A stretch of 64,000 nucleotides of DNA from Spiroplasma melliferum (GCA_005222125.1 CP029202.1:744001-808000), one strand, 5' to 3'. Shown: positions 48,598 to 58,815, counted from the first letter of the stretch. The notes: a model not told the origin generated them from the sequence alone. Program-made: numbers and translations.

Positions 48598-48675
48598 AAA
48601 TAACACCTCTTTTCTCTTGGTAATTATAATATAATTTTATATAATTGTTAAGAAAAAAAGGAAAAGGTGTTATGC

Positions 48676-49095
48676 ATGGGATTTTTCTCAAAAGTAATTT
48701 ATAAATTTCATCGAACAAAACATAAACGAAATAAAAAATATTATTTGTTAAAAAATCGTAAATCATTAATTGTTAATAGTATTCCACAAGACATTAATAT
48801 TCATGTAATTAAAACTTTTCGGGAAAAATTCACAAGTTTAATTCAACCAAATGATATTACAATGAAAGATGGATATTTATTACGTAAAGTACGTGGTTTT
48901 AATAGTTTTGGAATTTTTTATCAACTTGATGTCATTTTTTGTAATAAAAACTTTGAAGTTATTCACACAATTCAAAATTTTGGGCCACAAAAAATGAGTC
49001 ATTATTTTCCACAATGTTATTTTGTCTATTGTCTTGCTCCTGGGATGATTAATTTTTTAAATATTAAACCAAACGATATTTTACGAATTATTTAA
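48676..49095 (+). CDS. DUF192-like small basic protein
   Basis: 139 residues starting MGFFSKVIYKFHRTKHKRN. The C-terminal 90 residues fit the DUF192 layout: GFNSFGIFYQLDVIFCNKNF, then PQCYFVYCLAPGMINFLNIK followed by PNDILRII, i.e. the '(L)D(V)IFxD...CxxY/VxE.xAGxxxxLxIKxxDxV' scheme. DUF192 domains are found in small proteins often linked to surface or RNA-associated proteins; function unknown. A GTG 9 bases further upstream is an alternative start. Confidence 0.5.
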   Translation: MGFFSKVIYKFHRTKHKRNKKYYLLKNRKSLIVNSIPQDINIHVIKTFREKFTSLIQPNDITMKDGYLLRKVRGFNSFGIFYQLDVIFCNKNFEVIHTIQNFGPQKMSHYFPQCYFVYCLAPGMINFLNIKPNDILRII

Positions 49096-49161
49096 TTTAT
49101 CATTAATATTTTTAAAACTAAGTTATAATATAAATAATGTTATGGTTAAGGAGGAAAAACA

Positions 49162-49602
49162 ATGGCAAAAATGAAATATGCAACAATTAAAATTACTGTG
49201 ACATTCCAAAAAGTAATGATTTGAATTTCTGGGTTATGATTATTTATCTTAGCAATCTTAAATTCTTTTCCAAACGTTAATGTTAACACAAAACTTTTTG
49301 TTCACAATAATAATGGTGATAATGGTGCAATTATTTTGATTACCGCTTTCTTATTTATTTGTGTTGCAACCTTTATTCGTCATAAAATTGCTAAATTAGT
49401 TGCCGGAATTATTTTTATTACTATTGCAATTATTGGAATGATTGGCGCAATTATTACTTCAACAAAAGAAGTTTCAACATGAGTAATTGTTGTTGGTGAA
49501 TTAATTGCTCTAATTGGTGCGTTAATATGATTATTAGAAGGAATTGGAGCAATTCGTGTTAATAAAGCAAACGCAGTAAGTACAACAAGTAGCAACAAGT
49601 AA
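49162..49602 (+). CDS. Four-helix membrane protein, unknown function
   Basis: 146 residues starting MAKMKYATIKITVTFQK after AAGGAGG. Four hydrophobic helices: WISGLWLFILAILNSF, IILITAFLFICVATFI, LVAGIIFITIAIIGMIGAII and VIVVGELIALIGALIWLL. C-terminal Ser/Asn tail. No known family. It ends in a strong terminator and has its own promoter region, so it is a single gene. Confidence 0.65.
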
Positions 49603-49618
49603 TCATTATAAAAATAAA

Positions 49619-49648
49619 AAATGTTTAACTAAATTTAGTTAAACATTT
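49619..49648 (+). terminator. Terminator after the four-helix membrane protein gene
   Basis: Perfect hairpin AAATGTTTAACTAAA / TTTAGTTAAACATTT followed by TTTTT; also stops the convergent hpf transcript. Confidence 0.9.
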
Positions 49649-49662
49649 TTTATTTATAAGCA

Positions 49663-50040
49663 TTATTCAAGATCAAGGTCTTCCTCTTCTGCATCAATCA
49701 CTTCACTATAAAATTTCCCTAATGACTGATTTTTATTATGACGGTCTTCTTGTTTTCCTTTAATTTTTCGTAATTGTTCTTCAACTTTATATAAACTTTG
49801 ATCAACTGCCTTATAAAAATCACTATTGCGAACTTCTGCTTTTAAAAAATTATTTCGCCCTCTAATATCAATTGCAGTATGAATTACAATATTATTTTCT
49901 TTCGTAAATTCAATATCAACATGAACAAGGTCATTTTCATTAACTTGTTGATATTTTAATAATTTATTAAAAGTATCAACTAAATGTTGGTCCATTGCAT
50001 CAGTAATAATAATATTTTTACTACGAATTTTGTATTCCAT
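49663..50040 (-). CDS. hpf: Ribosome hibernation promoting factor, short form
   Basis: 125 residues. Ribosome-binding HPF/YfiA domain: MEYKIRSKNIIITDAMDQHLVD, IHTAIDIRGRNNFLKAEV, DFYKAVDQSLYKVEEQLRK. The C-terminal dimerisation domain of long HPFs is missing; the chain ends in an acidic tail (AEEEDLDLE). It silences ribosomes in stationary phase. Without the dimerisation domain, 100S formation would need a partner. GAGGCGAATATTT precedes the ATG. Confidence 0.9.
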   Translation of the reverse strand: MEYKIRSKNIIITDAMDQHLVDTFNKLLKYQQVNENDLVHVDIEFTKENNIVIHTAIDIRGRNNFLKAEVRNSDFYKAVDQSLYKVEEQLRKIKGKQEDRHNKNQSLGKFYSEVIDAEEEDLDLE

Positions 50041-50139
50041 AAATATTCGCCTCATTTCTATATCATTATTATAACAAAACAAAAGATAATTCTATATTTA
50101 AACAAAAAAAAGAAAAAAAAGGTAAAATTAATAAAATTT

Positions 50140-50718
50140 TTAACCTTTATCATCCAATAAGAAAAAATCAATATACTCATTTGTTACTTCTTCTAATGTT
50201 ATTTTTTCAATTAAAACTTTGCTAGCATTAATTTGACTAATTTTTTCATTATATTGTTTAACTAGTTCAACTAATGGCGCATTAACTTCTTTTAGTAATT
50301 CTTGTAATTCTAACATTTCTTTAGTTGAATAATTTTTTTGTTCTTTAATTGTTAAATATACACTTCGTGCATTTATTTCAACTGGATTAATAATCTTACT
50401 ATATTTTTCTGATAAATTATATTGTAAAATCATTGTATCAATTCGAAACATAAATCGATTTAAAATTTCATCAATATATTTTTCCAATAAAGCATGTTGA
50501 ATTAAATTTTTAAAATCATTCCTATTTTTAATTTTACTATAATTATGTTTTGACTTTTCTTGTAAATGCTGTATCGACTGCTTTTTTTGTTTTGCTAATT
50601 CATATAAATGACTAATTTCTTGATCAAGCTGAATTTTTAATTTTTTTAAAAGTTCTAAGTTTTCAAGGGTGAACTTTATTAGAAAATCAGTATTATCTTC
50701 AATCAGTTTATCATCCAT
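50140..50718 (-). CDS. Coiled-coil protein, unknown function
   Basis: 192 residues, all helical: MDDKLIEDNTDFLIKFTLEN, ELLKKLKIQLDQEISHLYEL, KSKHNYSKIKNRNDFKNLI, then a second helix bundle ending FFLLDDKG. GGAGCAAG upstream. Acidic N- and C-termini, no membrane segment. Located beside hpf but with its own spacing. Not recognised. Confidence 0.6.
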   Translation of the reverse strand: MDDKLIEDNTDFLIKFTLENLELLKKLKIQLDQEISHLYELAKQKKQSIQHLQEKSKHNYSKIKNRNDFKNLIQHALLEKYIDEILNRFMFRIDTMILQYNLSEKYSKIINPVEINARSVYLTIKEQKNYSTKEMLELQELLKEVNAPLVELVKQYNEKISQINASKVLIEKITLEEVTNEYIDFFLLDDKG

Positions 50719-50816
50719 GTTACTTGCTCCTTAAATTATTATTACTATTTCCACTAAGTATAATTATACTTTAAAATGCCTTATAAAACAAGTATTACTA
50801 AGGTTCATAAAATTAA

Positions 50817-50859
50817 AAAGATTTAAAGGTGATATTTTAAAATACGACTTTAAATCTTT
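50817..50859 (-). terminator. Terminator after the tail-fibre-like gene
   Basis: Arms AAAGATTTAAAG / CTTTAAATCTTT with a 19-nt loop, about 50 bp beyond the stop codon at 50913. Confidence 0.6.
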
Positions 50860-50912
50860 CCTATAACATTAATAATTAACCTTATTAATTATTATTAAAT
50901 TTTCTTTGTCTT

Positions 50913-51722
50913 TTAACCTTTATACTGTCAAAGTTCAGCGATTAAACCGGCTGCCATATTATCATTAGTTTTAGAAATTCCTTTTCCTGTATCACTAGCA
51001 TTTGGTTTAATCAAAATTAAATCATTATAGTCGTGTAAAAATGGCATGTATTTTTGACCAATTCGTCCACCATCACGATCATTAATAAATGAGAATCCGC
51101 GGTTAGGATTTCTTAAGGCTCATACAGAATTATTATTTGCTGAATCATGTGCATGTTTTCCAACACTTCCTGATGTTACTCCGGCTGTACGACCTGCTAT
51201 TAATGTATGTCCTTCAGTCATATTTACTTTAACTCAACCCGAAGGCATTTTAGAACCAACTGGCATTCATTTATATTCACCAATAATTCATTTTTCCTTA
51301 TTTAATTTATCTTCTAAATTATTAATAATTTGATTTTGTTTTTCTTCTAAACTTTTTATTTTTTCATCAATGATATTTGTTATTTCAATTAAATTTTTGC
51401 TATTTTCTTCACGTTCTTTTTCTCCTAAAGCAATAATTTTTTGATCAACTTTTATTTCTGACTCATTAACTGCAGCACTAATTTTCTCATCAACATTCGC
51501 TGTTGAATCCTTAACTGCATTAGCAATTTTCTCATCAACTTTTATTTCTGACTCATTAACTGCAGCACTAATTTTTTTATCAGTTTCATTTTTAAAATTA
51601 TTTAATTGATTGTTAATTTCATTGATACATTTTTCTTCTGAAGCTTTAATTTTTTTATCAGTCTTGTCTTCTAATTCTTTTAACTTTGCTTCTGCATCAT
51701 TATTACTTCATGGTCATTCCAT
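50913..51722 (-). CDS. Coiled-coil protein with a tail-fibre-like C-terminal domain
   Basis: 269 residues, no signal peptide. Residues ~10-150 are coiled coil with an imperfect repeat of the form 'DEKIxxAVxxSxxxVDEKI' (for example ISAAVNESEIKVDEKI, twice). Residues ~155-269 recall the phage tail-collar domain: KWMPVGSKMPSGW, GHTLIAGR, SGSVGKHAH and a C-terminal ISKTNDNMAAG. Such domains bind receptors at the end of tail fibres. Start at 51722 with AAGGA 11 bases upstream. Its transcript begins at a strong promoter (TTGCTT, 16 bp, TATAAT at 52102-52107), and its leader carries the shared 40-bp element. Role unknown; adhesin-like binding is plausible. Confidence 0.65.
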
Positions 51723-52043
51723 AATTTTATTTTTCCTTTCTTCCATTTTTTAAATAGAAAATAATAAAAATGAAAAACATAATTAAATATAAATTTATGT
51801 TATTAACAAATCTAATTTTTATAAATTTATTTAATGTTGCACATATTATGCAGAGGACTTTGGGTTTGGGTCTTGTTAAATTTAAATTATTTATAAAAAT
51901 TTATTATTATATTTTGGAAACTATTTAACACAAAAAAACATCTAAATTTTATTTGTTAATTTATTCAATTATATTTAAATTATGTTTTTAATCGTAAATT
52001 GATTCATATTAATTTAATTAAATTAAATTAACATAATCAATCC

Positions 52044-52083
52044 AAATTGATATAAACGATAATTACATCAGATATATATCAAT
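52044..52083 (-). repeat. Shared 40-bp leader element, copy 1
   Basis: Identical to 52783-52822. Begins AAATTGATAT and ends ATATATCAAT (plus strand), with 8-bp arms ATTGATAT / ATATCAAT that could form a hairpin in the transcript. It lies 18 bp downstream of the -10 box of the tail-fibre-like gene's promoter. Confidence 0.75.
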
Positions 52084-52101
52084 CTAACTCTTATTAATTT
52101 C

Positions 52102-52129
52102 ATTATATAGTAAAAATAATAAAAAGCAA
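52102..52129 (-). promoter_or_regulatory. Promoter of the tail-fibre-like gene
   Basis: Minus strand TTGCTT (52124-52129), 16 bp, TATAAT (52102-52107). A matching -10 (52835-52840) and weaker -35 precede the HNH-like gene. The leader is about 370 nt long. Confidence 0.6.
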
Positions 52130-52227
52130 TTTTTTTTAAAATAAAAACCACTTTATCTGATTAATTTTTACCAACTAAGTTAACTAGATAAAGTAGCATT
52201 ATATTATTACATTATTAAAAATTAAAA

Positions 52228-52518
52228 TTATTTATTATTATAGCATCAAGGATGCGCTGGTTGTAAATTTTCTAAAGCGTTATTGGAAAGATTCCCATCA
52301 ATATAGTCAATAGTTCAAGAATAATCTTTATCAGGTTGAATATCTTGATATTGAGCTTTTAGCATTAATTGGCCACAATATTTGCACGGTGCTTCTTGAA
52401 AAAGATCATACTTACTATAATCTTTATGTTCAAAATATTTTTGGACTTTATTCATTGCATATGATTTTCAAATTGAATTTCTTTCATATCTTCCTCATTT
52501 ATGATTTGTATGTTTCAT
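52228..52518 (-). CDS. Small HNH-like protein
   Basis: 96 residues, GGAGGTTTTT before the ATG. CxxC pair at 45/48 (APCKYCGQ), then WTIDYIDGN (69-77), ENLQPAHPWCYNNK at the end: the HNH zinc-finger pattern 'CxxC ... DH ... N ... H xx C'. The usual catalytic DH is D71-Y72, so metal-dependent cleavage is doubtful or altered. Leader contains copy 2 of the shared 40-bp element. May be a remnant or a regulator derived from a homing-type endonuclease. Confidence 0.6.
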
Positions 52519-52782
52519 AAAAACCTCCATAATTCTTTTTTTATAAAAAATGTTACTAATTTTTTATTACTTAATAAGTTTCTTCAAAGAAATACGGAAA
52601 CATGCTTCTTTAAATATAAATTTTTATAAATCTATGATAGTATTTTAATTGCATTTTTTAAGTTTAACATAATTAAAGTAACAATTAAGGTAAAACAACA
52701 TTAATTGTTAAAGTTACATTATTTAAATTATATTTCTACTTTTAAATCGATTTAAATCAATATTAATTAATATAATCGATTT

Positions 52783-52822
52783 AAATTGATATAAACGATA
52801 ATTACATCAGATATATATCAAT
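52783..52822 (-). repeat. Shared 40-bp leader element, copy 2
   Basis: Exact copy of 52044-52083, 265 bp upstream of the HNH-like gene and 12 bp downstream of its probable -10 (TATAAT, 52835-52840). Confidence 0.75.
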
Positions 52823-52859
52823 ATTATTATTTTTATTATATAACAAAAATAAGTAAACA

Positions 52860-53253
52860 AGACACTTTAAACAAAAATATATAAATTTTATTATAAAGGT
52901 GGTGCCCGTACTTTTTGGAAAAATTTAGTATCCTTGATTTTATGCACAATCTTACTTAAAATTAATTGTTTTAGTTTACTTAATTTTGCTGAAAAAATAA
53001 TAATTAATAGTCGCATTTTAAAAGCATAGGCTGTTTCTGACTCCTAAAATATAATATATAAATAATATATTAAATTCCAGTAAATATTAAAACGTAATGA
53101 CGAATTGATCAAATTAATGTTACTATTTTGAATATTATTTTTTCTCCTTAAAATCTTTTTAATTCAACGCAACACTATTTTAATTCTCCTTTAAAATATA
53201 AACACATTAATCCTAGTTAAAAAAAGTTTTACAAAACTAATTGCAAAACAATT
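52860..53253. other. Non-coding stretch with a gene relic
   Basis: About 390 bp between the HNH-like leader and nadE. A minus-strand frame of 51 codons without start (ETAYAFKMRLLIIIFSAKLS to KVRAPPL, 52891-53044) may be the 3' relic of a lost gene. The rest shows no gene; it is AT-rich with hairpin-forming words. Confidence 0.4.
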
Positions 53254-54003
53254 TTAATCTTTACTAACAGAAATTAACGAACTAAAAATATTTGGTGGTG
53301 CTTTAGGTAAATGTCGTTTATGTTCAGAACTTTGATTTAATTGTTTAATTCGTTGTGCAATCGCTGTTGGAACTGATTTTCCTTGTAAATAATAATCTAA
53401 TTGTTGATAAGTAAACCCTAATTCTTTTTCATCAGTTTGACTAGCTCATAATCCCGCTGTTGGTGGACGTGAAATAATTGCTGATGGCACACCTAATAAT
53501 TGTGCTGCTTGCTGAACTTCCGATTTTAGTAAATGAATAATAGGGACTAAATCAGCAGCACCATCACCATATTTAGTAAAATATCCGACATGTCATTCAT
53601 CAGCATTATCCGTTCCTAAAACCATATAATTGTGACTTTGTGCTAAAGCATATAAGGTTGTCATTCGTAACCGTGGCTTTATATTAGCGAATGCTAATTG
53701 ATGAGGTGGCAAAGCTAATGTTGCAATTAAATTATCATATGTTCCTGTTAAATCAACAAGATGATTTTTTAATTGATGATTATTAACTAACAACTGTGCA
53801 CATTCTTGATCAAAATAGTCAGAATGACAAGGCATTATAACTGTTAAATGTTGCTCAGGAAAAGCTTGTTTTGCTAATAAACTAACAACAGCCGAATCAA
53901 TTCCACCTGATAAACCGACAATAACCCCTTGGCAGTGGGCTTTTGTCACTTCTGATTTAATTCATTTTACTAAATAACTTAAATATTGGTTTAATTCTTT
54001 CAT
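53254..54003 (-). CDS. nadE: NH3-dependent NAD+ synthetase
   Basis: 249 residues. PP-loop VGLSGGIDSAVVS near residue 29, PCHSD and VLGTDNADEWHVGYFTKYGDGAADL, LLKSEVQQAA, and C-terminal PTAGLWASQTDEKELG. Amidates deamido-NAD with ammonia, last step of NAD synthesis. It begins 2 bp after the obg stop, so the two are coupled. Confidence 0.95.
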
Positions 54004-54005
54004 TA

Positions 54006-55310
54006 TTATCCATCCCATTCTAATTCGTAATCAAAAATGCGAACAATATCTCCTGCTTTTGCTCCTTTTGCTCGTAACTTTTCAAAAACTTTTAAATCTT
54101 GTAATTTTTTATTAAATAATAATAAATTATCATAAGTTGTAATTGGTGTTTTATGATAAGCTTGATAAACCGCTGCTCCCGATACTTTTCAAACACCATT
54201 GCCAAGATTAACAACTTCCACCTCTTCTTCAATTGGCGTGGTATATTTATATACTTTATAATCTTCTTCCGTTGATACTGGTTCGTCTAATTGCCATAAT
54301 GCTTTATTATCCTTAATTTTTGTCAGAACTGTTCCAATGTGATTTATTAACAATGATAAATTTTGATTCATTAAACCACTAACTCCAATAATTTCGGCAG
54401 TTGGAATTTGGGTTTTAAATTTAATTAAATTTTTTGCTGCAATGTCAAGATCCATTTTATTTGCTACAATAATTTCTGGTCGTAGTTCCAATTTATAATT
54501 ATATTTTTTTAATTCTGTTTTAACATTTAAATAATTTTGATAAACATCTTCTGTTCCATAATTTCCTGACATATCTAAGACATGGACAATCAATTTACAA
54601 CGTTCAATATGCCGTAAGAAATCATGGCCTAGCCCCTTACCTGCTGCTGCGCCAGCAATTAATCCTGGTAAATCCGCCACAACAAAACTATGATGGTTTT
54701 GATCTTGGACAACTCCTAATTGCGGAGTTAATGTTGTAAATGGATAATCAGCTATTTGCGGTTTAGCTTTTGAAATTTTTGCTAATAAAGTTGATTTACC
54801 AGCATTAGGTAAACCAACTAAACCAACATCAGCTAAAACTTTTAATTCACAACGAATCTCTAATGTTTCGCCTAAATCACCAGCTTCAAAGATAGTTGGC
54901 GCTTTATTTTTAGAATTAGCAAAACGAGCATTGCCACGACCACCTTGGCCACCTTTTGCTAAGACAATTTCTTGCTGATGAGTAGTAATATCGCCAATAA
55001 TTTCATTTGTTTTATTATTATAAATTAAAGTACCTAACGGAACTTTAATATACTTATTAGCAGCATTTTTACCATGCATATTTTTAATGCTTCCATTTTC
55101 ACCATCAACTGCTTTAATTTCTCTTTGATATTTTAAATCAAGTAATGTATTCATTCCTTCATCGCCAACAAAAATAATGCTTCCACCATTACCACCATCA
55201 CCACCCGAAGGGCCTCCTTTTGGAACATATAACTCACGATGAAAAGCAACGGCACCATCACCGCCTTTTCCTGCAAATAATTTAATTGTTGCGACATCAA
55301 TAAATTTCAT
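54006..55310 (-). CDS. obg: GTPase Obg/CgtA
   Basis: 434 residues. Glycine-rich Obg fold at the start (FAGKGGDGAVAFHRE, PKGGPSGGDGG), GTPase motifs GLPNAGKSTL, ADLPGLIAGA and NKMDLD, and a C-terminal OCT domain (KLRAKGAKAGDIVRIFDYE). Ribosome-associated GTPase in 50S assembly and stress response. Normal length. Followed immediately by nadE. Confidence 0.97.
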
Positions 55311-55522
55311 TATATACCCTTTTCTCGTTGTATCATCATCATTCAGTGCACTTAATAAACTATTTAAGAATTAATTTGACATCCCCCTGTTCAACACTGT
55401 TAAAACCAACAGAACAATTGTTTTTGAAATTTCATACCATCTGAACCCATTGCATTTTGAACAAAATAATTTAAACCTAAAATGTTATCTTTGCGTTTCT
55501 TAACTTAATAACCTCTAATTCT

Positions 55523-55735
55523 TTATAACTTATTATTAAAAATTGTAAAATCAGTAAATGGTGGAGCATCAACAGGAGATAAAAATAACTTTTTATCATA
55601 TTCTTTTCTTTTGGTTGGATTTGATAAAATGTTATATGCTACTGGAATTTCATAAAATTTAGTTTCTGTATTTTTTATTTTTTCAAAATTAGTAGTAGAA
55701 GATACTTTTAGTATCTTATAATAATTTTTTGCACT
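55523..55735 (-). pseudogene. J-domain (DnaJ-like) relic without HPD motif
   Basis: 71-codon frame with no start: NYYKILKVSSTTNFEKIK, then AYNILSNPTKRKEYDKK. This is the J-domain pattern with helix II and the HPD tripeptide missing between them. A further fragment (NAMGSDGMKF) lies just downstream. The surrounding 640 bp (55311-55954) hold no other gene. Probably a decayed DnaJ-family gene. Confidence 0.55.
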
Positions 55736-55954
55736 AATTCTCCTTATATTTAAAAAATTTATTAATTAAGTTATATAAATTTATTTTGATAAGTAAAGAA
55801 ACTTACTTTAAATTTTTTTCTTTAATTCTTAAATAGTTTTTATATTTGGACATATTATATTATAACAAAATTTAAATATTTTAGGAGTTATTTAATCCTT
55901 AAAAAAGAAAAAAACAATTAATATTGTTTTTTAAGGAATGTTTTTAAAAATAAA

Positions 55955-56890
55955 TTATAATTTTAAATAGTTACTATTTTTTAATTCAACAATAATTTTC
56001 TGGCAAAGATTATCAAACTGTGAATAGGAAAATGAATATCAATGCACATTTGTTAATTGGTGTTTAAACCATGTGATTTGTTTTTTAGCATAAACTTTAT
56101 TAGCTTGCACCATTGCTGCTAATGTTGCTTCATATGAAAGCTCACCTTTTAAATAACGAATAATTTCTGAACAACCAATAATTTTCATACTTTGCTTTGT
56201 TAAATCATAATTACAATATTTATATGCTGCTTCAACTTCAGCAAATAAACCTTGCTCTGTTAACCGTAACACCCGATCAAATAAATATTGATGCAGTTCT
56301 GCTTTATCTGGTAATAACCCAATAATATATGGTTCAATATATCATTCATTTCGGTGATGATCATTACTTGATTTTAATGTTCCTGTTTGTAAATAATATT
56401 CTAATGCCCGCCAAACTCGTTTTCGGTTATTAGGATGAATTTTAGTACTCTCTTGTGGATCAATTGTTGCTAATTTTTCTCATAAAGCATAATTTGAAAC
56501 ATGTTCATATTCCTTTGTTTTTAATAAATCACGACCCTGATCAGAAAATTGGTAATTCTTTAATAGTGCATTAATATATAACCCACTACCACCAACAACA
56601 ATTGGAATTTTATTTTTACTTCATAATTGGGCTAATATTTTTCGTCCCTGCTGTTGGTACATCTTAATGGAATAATTATCATTTAAATCAATTGTTGATA
56701 ATAAATGGTGTGGAATTCCAGCTTGTTCAGATGGTGTTACTTTATTTGTTGCAAGATTTAACCCATTAAAAATTTGGGTTGCATCAGCATTAATACATTC
56801 GCCATTAAAACGCTGAGCGATTTTAATTGATAAAGCAGTTTTACCACTTCCTGTTGGTCCAACAATTAAAATAACTTTTTTCGCCACCAT
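55955..56890 (-). CDS. miaA: tRNA dimethylallyltransferase MiaA
   Basis: 311 residues. VILIVGPTGSGKTALS near the N-terminus, INADATQIFNGL, VVGGSGLYINALL, NNRKRVWRALE and KKQITWFKHQ. Transfers dimethylallyl to A37 of UNN-reading tRNAs. Start MVAKKV preferred (GAGG 6 bases upstream) over an ATG 15 bases earlier. A structured RNA with promoter and terminator lies just upstream (56946-57103), so miaA may be expressed by read-through or from its own start. Confidence 0.94.
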
Positions 56891-56945
56891 CAAAACCTCA
56901 CTCATCTCTTTATAAATTTTATCGGATAATTTATTTTTTTCAAAT

Positions 56946-57103
56946 TAAAAAACTAACATTCAACTGTTAGCCTTTCATTTATTTTTAAGATAACCCTGAA
57001 CCGCTTTAAGTGCTTGGGTGTAGAGTTACTGATTTATATAGCGGTTAATAACCCCAAACACACCTTAACGTTATAATAAACGTAGAAAACTGTCCTTGCG
57101 GAC
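56946..57103 (-). ncRNA. Structured small RNA or leader upstream of miaA
   Basis: Promoter TTGCTA (57134-57139), 18 bp, TAAAAT (57110-57115) on the minus strand, with extended TG. The RNA opens with TGTCC-GCAA-GGACA (a GNRA hairpin), contains AACCGCT and AGCGGTT arms, and a GTTTGGG/CCCAAGC pairing that would interlock with them as a pseudoknot. It ends in a terminator CTAACA / TGTTAG plus six T (56947-56970). About 160 nt, no coding capacity. I could not assign it to a known family (not tRNA, tmRNA, RNase P or SRP RNA by eye). Either an independent sRNA or a miaA leader. Confidence 0.6.
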
Positions 57104-57155
57104 AATTACATTTTATCACATTTTATTTCTTTTTAGCAAAAATAACAAATCTAGT

Positions 57156-58172
57156 TTATTCAATTCCTAATAAATTAGAAATTACAAAACTTCCAATTAA
57201 ATAACTAGAAACTGTTCCATAAATATTTGCAACAACTAATTTAACTCCAATTTTTTGTTCAATTGGTAAAATTGGTAAATTTTCAAAAAGATTCTCATTA
57301 CTATTAACAACAGGATGCGCATCAACAAAATGTTTAGTTCATTTTTCAGGATCTCAGACCGTAAAAGTTAAAGTAATTCCTGCAATATCAGGACTAATAA
57401 TATTTTGAATATTTTCCTTATCATCTTCAGTGCTATATTCCTTTCAAATATTTTTTAATTGAACATCATAATTTGTTTGCACTTTTTGTAAGTAAGCATT
57501 AAGTAAAACATGATAAAAAATTCCTTGATCAAATTTTGTCTCCTCATCATAATTCTTACTATTAGGATTTAAGGTTCATGAATGCGCATCTTTAAATCAA
57601 TCTTTTACATTTTCACTGCGAAGTTGGTCAACATATAATCAACGTTTTTTGTTATATAAATCTGATTTTTCTGAAATTGGATTATCATAATAAGATACTA
57701 AAGTTTCTAAATCCGTTACTGTTTTATTTTTACTTTTTTGATCTAAATATCAATTATATTTCTCAACAACGGTTGGTCAAGGCTGACTTCTTAAATCTTG
57801 TGATGATAGTAAACTTTTTTTCATATATTCTAAACTATCTTTTGATAAATTTTCTTCGCTATGAATTTTTTGTAATTGCGACATAGTTCGTTGCATTTGT
57901 TTTAAAATATCTTTGTTCTCAATATTAATATTCATAATATTTTCTTTTGGAAAAAAGGTTGGTTTTACTCATGTATCAAGATTATAATCGAATAATGTAG
58001 CAACCTTACTATTTTCACCCAAAACAAGCTTATTAATAGTTTTTTTAGTATTTTCTGAAATTTGATTATCTGAAATATAAGGTAAATCAGGGATTGGATT
58101 ACATCCAATTGTGTATGTTACCGGAGCAGCTAAGATGCTAATTGCAGCAAAGACACTGAACAATTTTTTCAT
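57156..58172 (-). CDS. Surface lipoprotein, unknown function
   Basis: 338 residues, signal peptide MKKLFSVFAAISILAAPVT with lipobox TIGC. Exported domain is helical, Asp/Asn/Lys-rich with many Trp (RSQPWPTVVEKYNWYLDQ, HSWTLNPNSKNYDEETKFDQ), and a hydrophobic C-terminal stretch (VVANIYGTVSSYLIGSFVIS) that may be a second anchor. No family. The ncRNA promoter overlaps its 3' end. Confidence 0.65.
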
Positions 58173-58264
58173 TCCTATTTATCTCCTTTACCAAGAATTT
58201 CACGTTTGGTATTGTGTAATTACAAATAATAATATATTATTTTTATTAAAAAAACAAGATTAAA

Positions 58265-58675
58265 TTATCTTTTTTCTCAAATTGGATGAACTTCGTGAAC
58301 TTTCATCATTGCTGTCTTAATAATTTTATCACTTTTAATATTCATTGGTTTTTGAAACTCTTTTTTATTGTCTGTTTTGGTAACCCCTTGGACTGCTGCT
58401 TTTCAATCATTTAATGTTCCTCGCCGAGCTTTTGCATTTTTTCAATGCATTGCTAAGCAATTATTAACTTCTAATTTACCGCCTTTCTCTAGTGGCATTA
58501 ATGGTTCAATAACTCATCCAAATTCTGTTTCTTGATTTAATTCTCCCATTTTAATAAAAGCTCCTGCAATATCACGACGATAAAGTAAATTATTACGACC
58601 ACCACCACGAGCAGTATTATCTCAAATTGCACGAATTTCTGGCTCTGATAATTTTGAAAGATATTGTTTTTTCAT
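58265..58675 (-). CDS. Degenerate HNH-like protein
   Basis: 136 residues. The middle follows the HNH pattern of phage and plasmid proteins (GW-x-I-DH-xxP...GG...N...H...N): residues 53-80 read FGWVIEPLMPLEKGG then NNCLAMHWKN. The catalytic DH is E57-P58 here, so nuclease activity is unlikely. Basic C-terminus. Stands alone between two terminators. Possibly a DNA-binding relic. Second degenerate HNH-type gene in the window. Confidence 0.5.
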
Positions 58676-58790
58676 AAGTAATCCCCTTTTTAAATTAGTA
58701 TTTTTTAACTAACAGAAGTAATTATACACTATTTTATGTGATTTTCAATCTCTTAAGCAGCCAGAACATTATCCTTCTTGTTAAAAATAA

Positions 58791-58815
58791 AAAAGATAAT
58801 ATTTTATTATCTTTT
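58791..58815 (-). terminator. Terminator after the 151-residue unknown gene
   Basis: Perfect 11-bp stem AAAAGATAATA / TATTATCTTTT, 3-nt loop, 62 bp past the stop at 58877. Confidence 0.75.

Noticed and set aside
56946-57103. tRNA, tmRNA, RNase P or SRP RNA
   Set aside because: None of their conserved cores (acceptor/T-loop, GAAAGUCC-type, GGAAGCAGC-type) is visible on either strand.
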